This document shows, piece by piece, positions 1-5,777 of a stretch of DNA of 7,554 nucleotides. The stretch covers positions 1-7,554 of the forward strand of contig CANROR010000055.1 in assembly GCA_947632275.1 (NCBI GenBank). Direction: 5' to 3'. The notes beneath the pieces were generated by a model. That model saw nothing but the letters and a program-made list of their open reading frames with translations. It did not search any database and had not been told where the DNA came from. Each line of letters opens with the position of its first letter. Positions within the stretch are counted from its first letter, which is position 1. The DNA is from an uncultured Bacilli bacterium. GTDB taxonomy: Bacteria; Bacillota_I; Bacilli_A; RF39; UBA660. A program made the position numbers and the translations under genes.

Positions 1-535
1 GACATCATCTCAAACATTTTCGGTGGAAAATTTAGTTAAATATTTTGAAGTTAATGATGATAGAGGAGTTGGTAAAACAACACTTTATAATTATTTAGAA
101 TATATGTGTAAAGCCCATTTAATAGAAAAAGTTGATCGGTATGATGTTCGAGGCAAAAAAATTCTTAATGGTAAATATAAATATTATTTAACTGATTTAG
201 GATTAGGTCAAATACTAAATATATCCAAAAAAGATCAAATGGGAGCATATTTGGAAAATATAGTTTATAATGAACTTATTTATCGTGGCTATGATGTAAA
301 AATTGGTAATATTACCAATGGTGAAATAGATTTTATTGCTCTTAAAGATGGAAATAAAGAATATTATCAAGTTTGTTATTATTTAGCGGATGATAACATT
401 ATCAAAAGAGAGTTTGGCGCTTATGATAATATAAAAGATAATTATCCTAAATATGTTATTTCTATGGATAAATTTGATATGTCTAAAAATGGAATTATTC
501 ATAAAAACATAATAGATTGGTTATTAAATAAATAG
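1..535 (+). CDS. AAA-family ATPase with DUF4143 domain, 3' part only
   Basis: The reading frame is open to the left edge (first full codon at 2-4), so the 5' end is outside the window; the GTG at 23 is an internal valine rather than a start. The visible ~177 residues match the C-terminal half of the AAA_14/DUF4143 ATPase family. First comes a winged-helix-like part with the family pattern of a YNYLEYM helix, a RYDVRGKKIL segment and KYYLTDLGL. Then comes the DUF4143 part with YLENIVYNELIYRGYDV, GEIDF, YYQVCYYL, KREFGAYDNIKDNYPKYVISMD and a natural C-terminal end (IDWLLNK, TAG). The EIDF...QV spacing resembles a PD-(D/E)XK-like nuclease fold. The ATPase core with its Walker motifs must lie upstream. 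These proteins are common accessory genes of uncertain function, often linked to genome plasticity or toxin-antitoxin-like roles. Jag is usually preceded by yidC, so its presence here is unusual. There is no strong terminator behind it. Confidence 0.85.
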   Translation, partial: TSSQTFSVENLVKYFEVNDDRGVGKTTLYNYLEYMCKAHLIEKVDRYDVRGKKILNGKYKYYLTDLGLGQILNISKKDQMGAYLENIVYNELIYRGYDVKIGNITNGEIDFIALKDGNKEYYQVCYYLADDNIIKREFGAYDNIKDNYPKYVISMDKFDMSKNGIIHKNIIDWLLNK

Positions 536-639
536 TCTAATAGAGTTTTTAAAACTTTAGTTGGTTGTTCATTAATAAAAAAATAACAAAAAGAAAAAGT
601 TGAAATTAAAAGAAAAATAGTATTAGAACTTAATAAAAA

Positions 640-668
640 TTGAAATTTCTTATTCTTTGTTTTATAAT
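640..668 (+). promoter_or_regulatory. sigma-A-type promoter of jag
   Basis: A -35 box TTGAAA (640-645) and a perfect -10 box TATAAT (663-668) are separated by 17 bp. Transcription would begin near 675, giving a leader of about 20 nt before the jag ATG at 694. The TTG at 640, which could be misread as an in-frame start for jag, is the -35 box itself, so the 18 extra codons it would add are very unlikely to be translated. Confidence 0.8.
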
Positions 669-681
669 AAGGACTAAGAAA

Positions 682-687
682 GAAGGA
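682..687 (+). promoter_or_regulatory. ribosome binding site of jag
   Basis: GAAGGA lies 6 nt before the ATG at 694. It decides that start over the in-frame TTG at 640, which has no comparable site and overlaps the promoter. Confidence 0.7.
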
Positions 688-693
688 AGAAGT

Positions 694-1299
694 ATGGAAC
701 CAATTATCAAAGAAGGCAAAACTTCCACTGAAGTACTTGAAGAAATATTAAAAGAAAATAATCTAACGGAAGAAGAAATTGTCTATACGACGAAAGAAAA
801 TAAAGGTAAACTTTTTAAAGGTAGTACCGTAACTGTTACGGTTATTAAAAAAGAAGAACTATATAACGAAGCCAAAGCATTTTTAAAAGAAATTATTGAA
901 GGTTTAGGTTTAGAAGTAAACTTTGAAATGCAAAAAAGAGATGAAATAACGATTATAAAAATATTTTCGAATCGTAATGCTATCTTAATTGGGAAAAATG
1001 GTCAAACTTTAAAAACTTTAGAATTATTAGTTAAACAAATGCTTAACGCTAAATATGGGGTTAATTTAAGAATAATGTTAGATGTGGAAAATTACCGTAA
1101 GAAAAAAGAAAGAAATTTAGAATTTTTAGCTAAAAAGATGGCTAAAGAAGTTGTTAAAACGAAAACGGAAATTCATTTAGAAAATATGAATTCTTATGAA
1201 AGAAGAATTATTCACAATTGTTTAACCAATTTTAAAGGTGTTAAAACAGAAAGCGAAGGAACCGAACCAAATCGGCATATAGTAATAAAACCAGAGTAA
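694..1299 (+). CDS. khpB: RNA-binding protein Jag/KhpB (Jag_N, KH and R3H domains)
   Basis: A 201-residue RNA-binding protein; in Firmicutes, KhpB (Jag, EloR) pairs with KhpA and influences cell elongation and small-RNA or mRNA biology in the cytoplasm. Three parts are visible. A Jag N-terminal domain covers about residues 5-50 (EGKTSTEVLEEILKENNLTEEE, split by a variable tail). A KH domain covers about 75-135, with its GKNG loop at 100-103. A C-terminal R3H domain has R170-x3-H174 and the conserved SEGTEPNRHIVI stretch at 187-198. It lacks the long acidic linker seen in some homologues but is otherwise full length. The start at 694 is fixed by a good ribosome binding site and an upstream promoter. 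It is probably transcribed alone: its own promoter lies upstream, a terminator hairpin covers its stop codon, and the next gene is convergent. In many relatives it sits directly after yidC and before mnmE; here both contacts are broken. Confidence 0.95.
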   Translation: MEPIIKEGKTSTEVLEEILKENNLTEEEIVYTTKENKGKLFKGSTVTVTVIKKEELYNEAKAFLKEIIEGLGLEVNFEMQKRDEITIIKIFSNRNAILIGKNGQTLKTLELLVKQMLNAKYGVNLRIMLDVENYRKKKERNLEFLAKKMAKEVVKTKTEIHLENMNSYERRIIHNCLTNFKGVKTESEGTEPNRHIVIKPE

Positions 1300-1309
1300 T
1301 CTGGTTTTA
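1286..1309. terminator. shared bidirectional hairpin between jag and the XRE gene
   Basis: A perfect 10-bp inverted repeat (TAAAACCAGA at 1286-1295 and TCTGGTTTTA at 1300-1309) encloses the 4-nt loop GTAA. On the plus strand the stem ends in TTTT followed by AATTTT, as in an intrinsic terminator. On the minus strand the stem also ends in TTTT, though the tail after it is less T-rich. The jag stop TAA (1297-1299) is in the loop and the XRE stop (1309-1307) is inside the right arm. Confidence 0.8.
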
Positions 1310-1645
1310 ATTTTGGTTAGCAATATAGGCTAAAGCATCCATATAGCCAATAAGTTTGATTTGATCTTCGATCGCTAATTTGGAAAATTTAATTAGAAAG
1401 TCTAATTCTTTTTCCGTTAGATTACTTTTATTAAATAATCTAGTTGGAGTAGGATCATTAGTAAGACCTAATAAATAATCCGTACTTGTATCTAAATATT
1501 TAGCCATTTTGATGAGATTATCGACGGTTGGTTTAGATTTGCCTGATTCATAATTGCTTATATTTTCTTGGGCAATACCTAAATTAACTGCAACACTAAT
1601 TTGACTTTTTCCGCGTTTTTCACGAATAATTCTAAGATTTTCCAA
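1307..1645 (-). CDS. XRE-family helix-turn-helix transcriptional regulator
   Basis: A 112-residue protein with an N-terminal Cro/CI-type HTH domain at about residues 4-60. LRIIREKRGKSQISVAV forms helices 1-2, GIAQENISNYESGKSKP (23-39) the turn and recognition helix, and TVDNLIKMAKYLDTSTDYLLG (split at 40-60) helices 4-5. The remaining ~50 residues are a short, mostly helical tail, perhaps for dimer formation or ligand sensing; I do not recognise it. The start is TTG at 1645. An in-frame TAA (1651-1649) lies just upstream and no other start codon is near, and AAGTGG at 1657-1652 is a modest ribosome binding site. The gene is convergent with jag (7 bp between stop codons, shared terminator) and divergent from mnmE. 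Such regulators usually control their own promoter and often a neighbour, so the intergenic region is its likely target. No partner toxin or phage gene is visible beside it. Confidence 0.88.
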   Translation of the reverse strand: MENLRIIREKRGKSQISVAVNLGIAQENISNYESGKSKPTVDNLIKMAKYLDTSTDYLLGLTNDPTPTRLFNKSNLTEKELDFLIKFSKLAIEDQIKLIGYMDALAYIANQN

Positions 1646-1674
1646 ATTTTACCACTTCTTTCTAAAATTATTTT

Positions 1675-1703
1675 ATAATAAGTTAAATTAAATAAAATAA
1701 AGT
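1675..1703 (-). promoter_or_regulatory. possible promoter of the XRE gene
   Basis: On the minus strand a -10-like TATTAT (1680-1675) is placed so that the transcript would start near 1668, about 23 nt before the TTG codon. The -35 element is poor (ACTTTA at 1703-1698 with a 17-bp spacer). The region is extremely AT-rich, so chance matches are easy. Confidence 0.3.
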
Positions 1704-1719
1704 GAAAATTGTAATAAAA

Positions 1720-1736
1720 TATAAGTTATACTTGTA
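1720..1736. promoter_or_regulatory. candidate operator (imperfect palindrome) between XRE gene and mnmE
   Basis: TATAAGT-TAT-ACTTGTA is a 17-bp dyad in which 6 of 7 arm positions pair (mismatch 1722/1734). It lies between the two divergent promoters. The size and AAGT/ACTT arms suit an XRE dimer. A related half-site, TAAGTTA, also occurs at about 1679-1685. This is inference only. Confidence 0.35.
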
Positions 1737-1768
1737 AGATAAAAAAACTATTTTTTTTAGGGTTGGTG

Positions 1769-1777
1769 TGCTATAAT
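1769..1777 (+). promoter_or_regulatory. extended -10 promoter of the mnmE operon
   Basis: A perfect TATAAT (1772-1777) is preceded by TGC, and more broadly TGTGC, which is the extended -10 signature of Gram-positive promoters. No recognisable -35 box lies at 15-18 bp. Instead an A7 tract (1741-1747) and a T8 tract (1751-1758) occupy the -45 to -25 zone and may bend the DNA or act as an UP-like element. Transcription would start near 1784, about 21 nt before the mnmE ATG. Confidence 0.75.
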
Positions 1778-1790
1778 ACAGGCGTTAAAG

Positions 1791-1797
1791 AAAGGAG
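1791..1797 (+). promoter_or_regulatory. ribosome binding site of mnmE
   Basis: AAAGGAG lies 7 nt before the ATG at 1805 and fixes that start. The in-frame TTG at 1763 lies upstream of the promoter -10 box and cannot be part of the main transcript. Confidence 0.85.
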
Positions 1798-1804
1798 CAC
1801 GAAC

Positions 1805-3160
1805 ATGGATGATACTATATGTGCGGTAGCAACTGGATCTAGTATTGGGGCAATATCTATAATCAGAGTGTCTGGAAATGATGCTATTTTTATTGTGAAT
1901 AAAATGTTTAAAGAAAAAGATTTAACTCAAGTGCCTAGTCACAGTATTTCCTATGGTCATTTATACGAAGATAATGAACTTTTAGACGAAGTTTTAATTA
2001 TGTTAATGCGGGCTCCTAAAACTTATACCAAAGAAGATATTGTAGAAATAAATTGTCACGGGGGTAGTAATACTATTGAACGCATATTAGAAGCTTTAAT
2101 CAAAGCAGGTTGTCGCTTAGCCGAACCTGGCGAATTTACGAAAAGAGCTTTTTTAAATGGGCGAATAAGTTTATTAGAAGCCGAATCAGTTAATGATTTA
2201 ATTAAGGCCAAAAGTGATGCTTCTCGCGTTATGGCTTTAAATAATCTCGGGGGAAAACTTACCACGAAAATAAGAAATATTCGCGAAAAAATGAGCAAAA
2301 TCTTAGCCAATATTGAAGTAAATATTGATTATCCTGAATATGAAGATGAAGTAGTTGTAACACATGAATTATTAGCTAAGCATTTGACGAAATTTAGCCA
2401 AGAATTAACTAAAATAAAAGACGATAGTAAAAACGGCAAAATTATCAACGAAGGGATAAATGTTGCTATTATTGGTAAACCCAATGTTGGTAAAAGTAGT
2501 ATTTTAAATTATTTACTCGATGAAGAAAAAGCTATTGTCACGGATATTCCTGGGACAACTCGGGATATTGTTGAAGGAAGTATTACCTTAAATGGTATTC
2601 AACTTAATTTTATTGATACCGCGGGTATTCGTAAAACCAGTGATTATGTTGAACAAATCGGCGTAGAAAAAAGTAAAAAAGAAGCATTAAAAGCCGATTT
2701 AGTTATTTTCTGTTTAAATTATAATGATACTTTAACTGAAGAAGAATTGGTAAATTTAAAATCCTTAAAAGCTAAAGAATTAATTGTGTTTGTTAATAAA
2801 AATGATTTACCTTTAAAAATTAATTTAGCTCAATTATCCGATTATGATATTGTTTATGGTAATACAAAAAAAAATAATGGTTTAGATGCTTTAAAAGAAA
2901 AAATAATTACGAAATTTAATTTAGAAAAAATTGTTAATAAAGAAATGGGATATTTATCGAATGTTCGCCAAGTAAGTTTAATTAATAAAGCCATTGAAAG
3001 TTTAAAAAATGCCGAAGTGGCTTTAGAACAAAATTTTGCTGTAGATTTAATTGAAATTGATTTAAAAAATGCTTGGCAAATTTTAGGTGAATTAATTGGT
3101 GATGCTTATACTGATGAACTAGTAGATAATATTTTCAGTAACTTTTGTTTAGGAAAGTAG
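1805..3160 (+). CDS. mnmE: tRNA uridine-5-carboxymethylaminomethyl modification GTPase MnmE
   Basis: A 451-residue K+-dependent GTPase that works with MnmG to install the cmnm5 group on U34 of tRNAs reading NNA/NNG codons in split boxes, using a folate one-carbon donor. The N-terminal folate-binding domain covers about residues 1-118 (DTICAVATGSSIGAISIIR, EINCHGG at 81-87), followed by a helical domain. The inserted G domain, about 218-375, has P-loop GKPNVGKSS (224-232, with N227 in the K+-binding position), G2 TDIPGTTRD (246-254), G3 DTAG (271-274) and G4 NKND (331-334). The protein ends in FCLGK (447-451), keeping the catalytic-cysteine C-terminal motif. Length is normal (about 450-460 in the family). 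The usual G5 SA(K/R) reads NTK (353-355), next to an A9 run in the DNA. It is the first gene of an operon with mnmG and rsmG, and its TAG stop forms part of the mnmG ribosome binding site. Confidence 0.97.
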   Translation: MDDTICAVATGSSIGAISIIRVSGNDAIFIVNKMFKEKDLTQVPSHSISYGHLYEDNELLDEVLIMLMRAPKTYTKEDIVEINCHGGSNTIERILEALIKAGCRLAEPGEFTKRAFLNGRISLLEAESVNDLIKAKSDASRVMALNNLGGKLTTKIRNIREKMSKILANIEVNIDYPEYEDEVVVTHELLAKHLTKFSQELTKIKDDSKNGKIINEGINVAIIGKPNVGKSSILNYLLDEEKAIVTDIPGTTRDIVEGSITLNGIQLNFIDTAGIRKTSDYVEQIGVEKSKKEALKADLVIFCLNYNDTLTEEELVNLKSLKAKELIVFVNKNDLPLKINLAQLSDYDIVYGNTKKNNGLDALKEKIITKFNLEKIVNKEMGYLSNVRQVSLINKAIESLKNAEVALEQNFAVDLIEIDLKNAWQILGELIGDAYTDELVDNIFSNFCLGK

Positions 3161-3165
3161 GTGAT
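3159..3165 (+). promoter_or_regulatory. ribosome binding site of mnmG overlapping the mnmE stop
   Basis: AGGTGAT matches the 3' half of the full anti-Shine-Dalgarno complement and sits 3 nt before the ATG at 3169. Its first two bases are part of the mnmE TAG stop (3158-3160), which suggests translational coupling. It supports ATG 3169 over the in-frame TTG at 3145. Confidence 0.7.
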
Positions 3166-3168
3166 TCT

Positions 3169-5031
3169 ATGTACGATGTTATAGTAGTAGGTGGCGGTCA
3201 TGCGGGTTGTGAAGCCTCTCATATCGCGGCTCAAATGGGCAAAAAGACGCTTTTAATCACAGGCAATATTAAAAATATCGCCGATATGCCCTGTAATCCA
3301 TCTATCGGCGGAACTGCCAAAGGCATAATTGTAAGAGAAGTTGATGCCCTAGGTGGTTTGATGGGAAAAATTGCCGACAAATCGCATTTACAAATCAAAA
3401 TGCTTAACAATTCCAAAGGTCCTGCCGTTAGATCGTTACGTTGTCAAGCCGATAAAATTACTTATCCTAAAAATATGCAAGAAGCTTTAAAGAACACCAA
3501 AAATTTGGAAATAAAAGAAGCGATGGTCGAAGATTTAATCGTTGAAAATAACACAGTAAAAGGTATTATTACGGCCAGTGGCGAAAAAATAAATTCCCAA
3601 ATGGTTATTTTAACGACGGGTACCTATTTAAAAGGTAATATTTTAGTAGGTAGTGAAAATACGCCAGGCGGTCCGCATGGGGAAGCAAGAAGTAATTTTT
3701 TGTCTGATAAATTAAAAGAATATGGCTTAAAAATCATGCGTTTAAAAACGGGAACACCTCAAAGAATTAAAAAAGATTCAATTGATTTTAAGGTTATGAA
3801 AGAAGAAAAAGGGGACAATCGACTTTGGAAATTTTCTTTTGATGATGATTATCATTACAAAATTGAAGACCAACAATCTTGTTTTTTAGTTTATACTAAT
3901 GAATTAACCCATCAAATAATTCGGGATAATTTAACAAAGTCGGCTATGTATGGTGGATATGCGACGGGTATTGGACCTCGATACTGTCCTTCAATCGAAG
4001 ATAAAATTGTGCGTTTCGCGGACAAAGAACGGCATCAATTATTTTTAGAACCCGAAAGTTTATATTATGATGATTGGTATTTACAAGGTTTTTCTACTAG
4101 TATGCCACGCGATGTCCAAGAACAAATGGTTCATAGTTTGCATGGTTTAGAAAAGGCCGTAATTACGAAATATGCTTATGCTATTGAATATGATGCCATT
4201 GATCCTTTACAAATAAAACCATCTTTAGAAAATAAAGTTTTAGCTAATCTTTTTACGGCCGGTCAAATAAATGGCACCAGTGGTTATGAAGAAGCCGCCG
4301 GTCAAGGTATTCTCGCCGGCATTAATGCTTGTCTAAAAATTGATGCTAAAGAACCATTAGTGTTAAAAAGAAGTGATGCCTATATTGGGGTATTAATTGA
4401 TGATTTAGTAACGAAAGGAACGGCCGAACCCTATCGTATGCTTACTAGTCGAGCCGAATTTCGTTTGCTTTTACGAAGTGATAATGCGGATTTACGGCTA
4501 AGGGAATATGCGCATCAAGTTGGAAGTATTACCGATGAACAATATCAAGAATATTTAATTAAAAAACAAACTTTATCAGAAATTCTCGATTTATTAAAAG
4601 AAAAACACTTAAGTTTAACAGATGAAGCTAAATCACTTTTTCGAGAAAATAATTTAGAAATACCACATCATAATATTAATTTTTATGATTTATTAAAAAG
4701 ACCCGAAATAACTTTAGATTTTTTAAATAATAATTTTTTAAAATTAGATATAAGTGCCGAAATTAAAGAACAAGTAGAAATCGAAGTAAAATACGAAGGT
4801 TATATTAAAAAAGCTTTCAAAGAAGTAGAAAAATTATTAAAATTAGAAGAAAAAGAAATTCCCGCGGATATTGATTATGATAAAATTCAAAATTTAGCCA
4901 ATGAAGCTCGGCAAAAATTAAATAAAGTTCGGCCCGAAACTATTGCCCAAGCTTCGCGGATAAGTGGCGTAAATCCGGTGGATATTTCGGTATTATCGGT
5001 TTATTTAAAAAAGGAATATAATCATGAATGA
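3169..5031 (+). CDS. mnmG: tRNA uridine-5-carboxymethylaminomethyl modification enzyme MnmG (GidA)
   Basis: A 620-residue FAD- and NADH-dependent partner of MnmE in the U34 tRNA modification complex, cytoplasmic. The N-terminal Rossmann FAD motif is VVGGGHAGCEAS (6-17). MPCNPSIGGTAKG (40-52) carries the first conserved cysteine. The first GidA signature is GPRYCPSIEDKIVRF (269-283), with the second conserved cysteine C273. The second signature is at 365-386 (AGQINGTSGYEEAAGQG and following). TAEPYRMLTSRAEFRLLLR (418-436) and a C-terminal helical domain ending in ASRISGVNPVDISVLSVYL complete it. Length is slightly below the E. coli protein (629), so the gene looks intact. The ATG at 3169 gives the usual MYDVIVVGGG start. 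It lies 8 bp after mnmE and overlaps rsmG by 8 bp, so the three are almost certainly cotranscribed. It ends in TGA. Confidence 0.98.
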   Translation: MYDVIVVGGGHAGCEASHIAAQMGKKTLLITGNIKNIADMPCNPSIGGTAKGIIVREVDALGGLMGKIADKSHLQIKMLNNSKGPAVRSLRCQADKITYPKNMQEALKNTKNLEIKEAMVEDLIVENNTVKGIITASGEKINSQMVILTTGTYLKGNILVGSENTPGGPHGEARSNFLSDKLKEYGLKIMRLKTGTPQRIKKDSIDFKVMKEEKGDNRLWKFSFDDDYHYKIEDQQSCFLVYTNELTHQIIRDNLTKSAMYGGYATGIGPRYCPSIEDKIVRFADKERHQLFLEPESLYYDDWYLQGFSTSMPRDVQEQMVHSLHGLEKAVITKYAYAIEYDAIDPLQIKPSLENKVLANLFTAGQINGTSGYEEAAGQGILAGINACLKIDAKEPLVLKRSDAYIGVLIDDLVTKGTAEPYRMLTSRAEFRLLLRSDNADLRLREYAHQVGSITDEQYQEYLIKKQTLSEILDLLKEKHLSLTDEAKSLFRENNLEIPHHNINFYDLLKRPEITLDFLNNNFLKLDISAEIKEQVEIEVKYEGYIKKAFKEVEKLLKLEEKEIPADIDYDKIQNLANEARQKLNKVRPETIAQASRISGVNPVDISVLSVYLKKEYNHE

Positions 5032-5740
5032 AAATGAATTTAGAGAAGAAGTAAGAAAATTAGGGTTAGAAGTTGATGACCAAAAATTACAACTTTTAAG
5101 AGATTATTATCAAAAATTAAAAGCCTACAATGAACATACTAACTTGACGGCTATCATAAATGAAGAAGATGTTTATTTAAAACATTTTTATGATTCTTTA
5201 ACATTATGTCAAGTGATTGATTTAACAAAGGAAGAAACTTTGTTAGATATAGGTAGTGGGGCCGGTTTTCCGGGCTTAGTTTTAAAAATTTTCTTTCCCC
5301 ATTTAAAAGTAACATTACTTGATTCTAATAATAAAAAGACGAAATTTTTAGAATATATTGTTCAAGAATTAAATTTGACTAATGTAACAGTTATCAACAA
5401 TCGGGTTGAAAATATTGCCCAAAATAAGTTAAATTCATTTGATGTTGTAACGGCCCGGGCTGTTACGCAACTTAATATTTTAGCCGAACTCGCTTTACCA
5501 TTAGTAAAAATTAATAAATATTTTATTGCTATGAAGGCTAAAATTGATAATGAAATTCAAGATGGCGAATTTGCCATCAACTATATGCATGGCCAAATAA
5601 GCGAGACAAAAGCTTTTAATCTTTATAAAGAAGAAAACTTAAGAACTTTAATAAAGGTTAAAAAAATTAAAGAAACCGAAATATCCGAATTACGAGCTTA
5701 TGATAAAATTGTGAAAAAGCCGTTGCAAAAAAGAAGATAA
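5024..5740 (+). CDS. rsmG: 16S rRNA (guanine-N7) methyltransferase RsmG (GidB)
   Basis: A 238-residue S-adenosylmethionine-dependent methyltransferase that modifies N7 of G527 (E. coli numbering) in the 530 loop of 16S rRNA; its loss in other bacteria gives low-level streptomycin resistance. Family features visible are YNEHTNLTAI (35-44), HFYDSL (54-59), the SAM-binding motif LLDIGSGAGFPG (73-84), LLDSNNKKTKFL (98-109), the VTARAV motif (142-147) and the following helix of the Rossmann-like fold. Length equals that of B. subtilis RsmG (239). The start ATG at 5024 overlaps the mnmG end, with AAGGA at 5011-5015 as ribosome binding site. It ends in two tandem TAA codons (5738-5743). The segment encoding VTARAVT contains a 20-bp near-palindrome (5447-5466), and a possible promoter for the next gene lies in its last codons. 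Confidence 0.97.
   Translation: MNENEFREEVRKLGLEVDDQKLQLLRDYYQKLKAYNEHTNLTAIINEEDVYLKHFYDSLTLCQVIDLTKEETLLDIGSGAGFPGLVLKIFFPHLKVTLLDSNNKKTKFLEYIVQELNLTNVTVINNRVENIAQNKLNSFDVVTARAVTQLNILAELALPLVKINKYFIAMKAKIDNEIQDGEFAINYMHGQISETKAFNLYKEENLRTLIKVKKIKETEISELRAYDKIVKKPLQKRR
5447..5466. repeat. 20-bp near-palindrome centred on CCCGGG inside rsmG
   Basis: GTAACGGCCCGGGCTGTTAC is self-complementary in 9 of 10 base pairs (only 5452/5461 fails). The core CCCGGG equals the core of the Bacillus Noc-binding site (consensus ATTTCCCGGGAAAT), but the flanks fit poorly: 8 of 14 positions agree. It also encodes the conserved peptide VTARAV, which could account for it. Confidence 0.45.
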
Positions 5741-5751
5741 TAAGGTAAAAT
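5723..5751 (+). promoter_or_regulatory. possible promoter of noc within the end of rsmG
   Basis: TTGCAA (5723-5728) and TAAAAT (5746-5751) are separated by exactly 17 bp. The predicted start near 5758 would leave a 20-nt leader that includes AAGGG (5764-5768) before the GTG at 5778. It would let noc be expressed independently of mnmE-mnmG-rsmG. Match quality is moderate (4/6 and 5/6). Confidence 0.45.
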
Positions 5752-5777
5752 GTTTGATAGAAGAAGGGTTGATATAA

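Noticed and set aside
53..85. P-loop-like GVGKTT in the ATPase fragment
   Set aside because: The Walker A pattern needs Gly or Ala four residues before GK, and Asp is there. By position it belongs to the winged-helix part of the DUF4143 family, so the match is coincidental.
536..560. Inverted repeat AGTTTT/AAAACT after the ATPase gene as a terminator
   Set aside because: The arms are almost directly abutting, the stem is AT-rich and no T-run follows.
2056..2310. 84-codon minus-strand reading frame inside mnmE
   Set aside because: It lies wholly within the conserved mnmE sequence, has no ribosome binding site that I can see and its composition is that of an antisense shadow.
3231..3416. 61-codon minus-strand reading frame inside mnmG
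   Set aside because: Antisense shadow of the highly conserved FAD-binding region of mnmG.
5255..5280. GGCCGGTTTTCCGGGC as a second Noc-type site
   Set aside because: The core lacks one C of CCCGGG, the dyad is short, and the stretch encodes the strongly conserved GAGFPG SAM-binding motif of RsmG.
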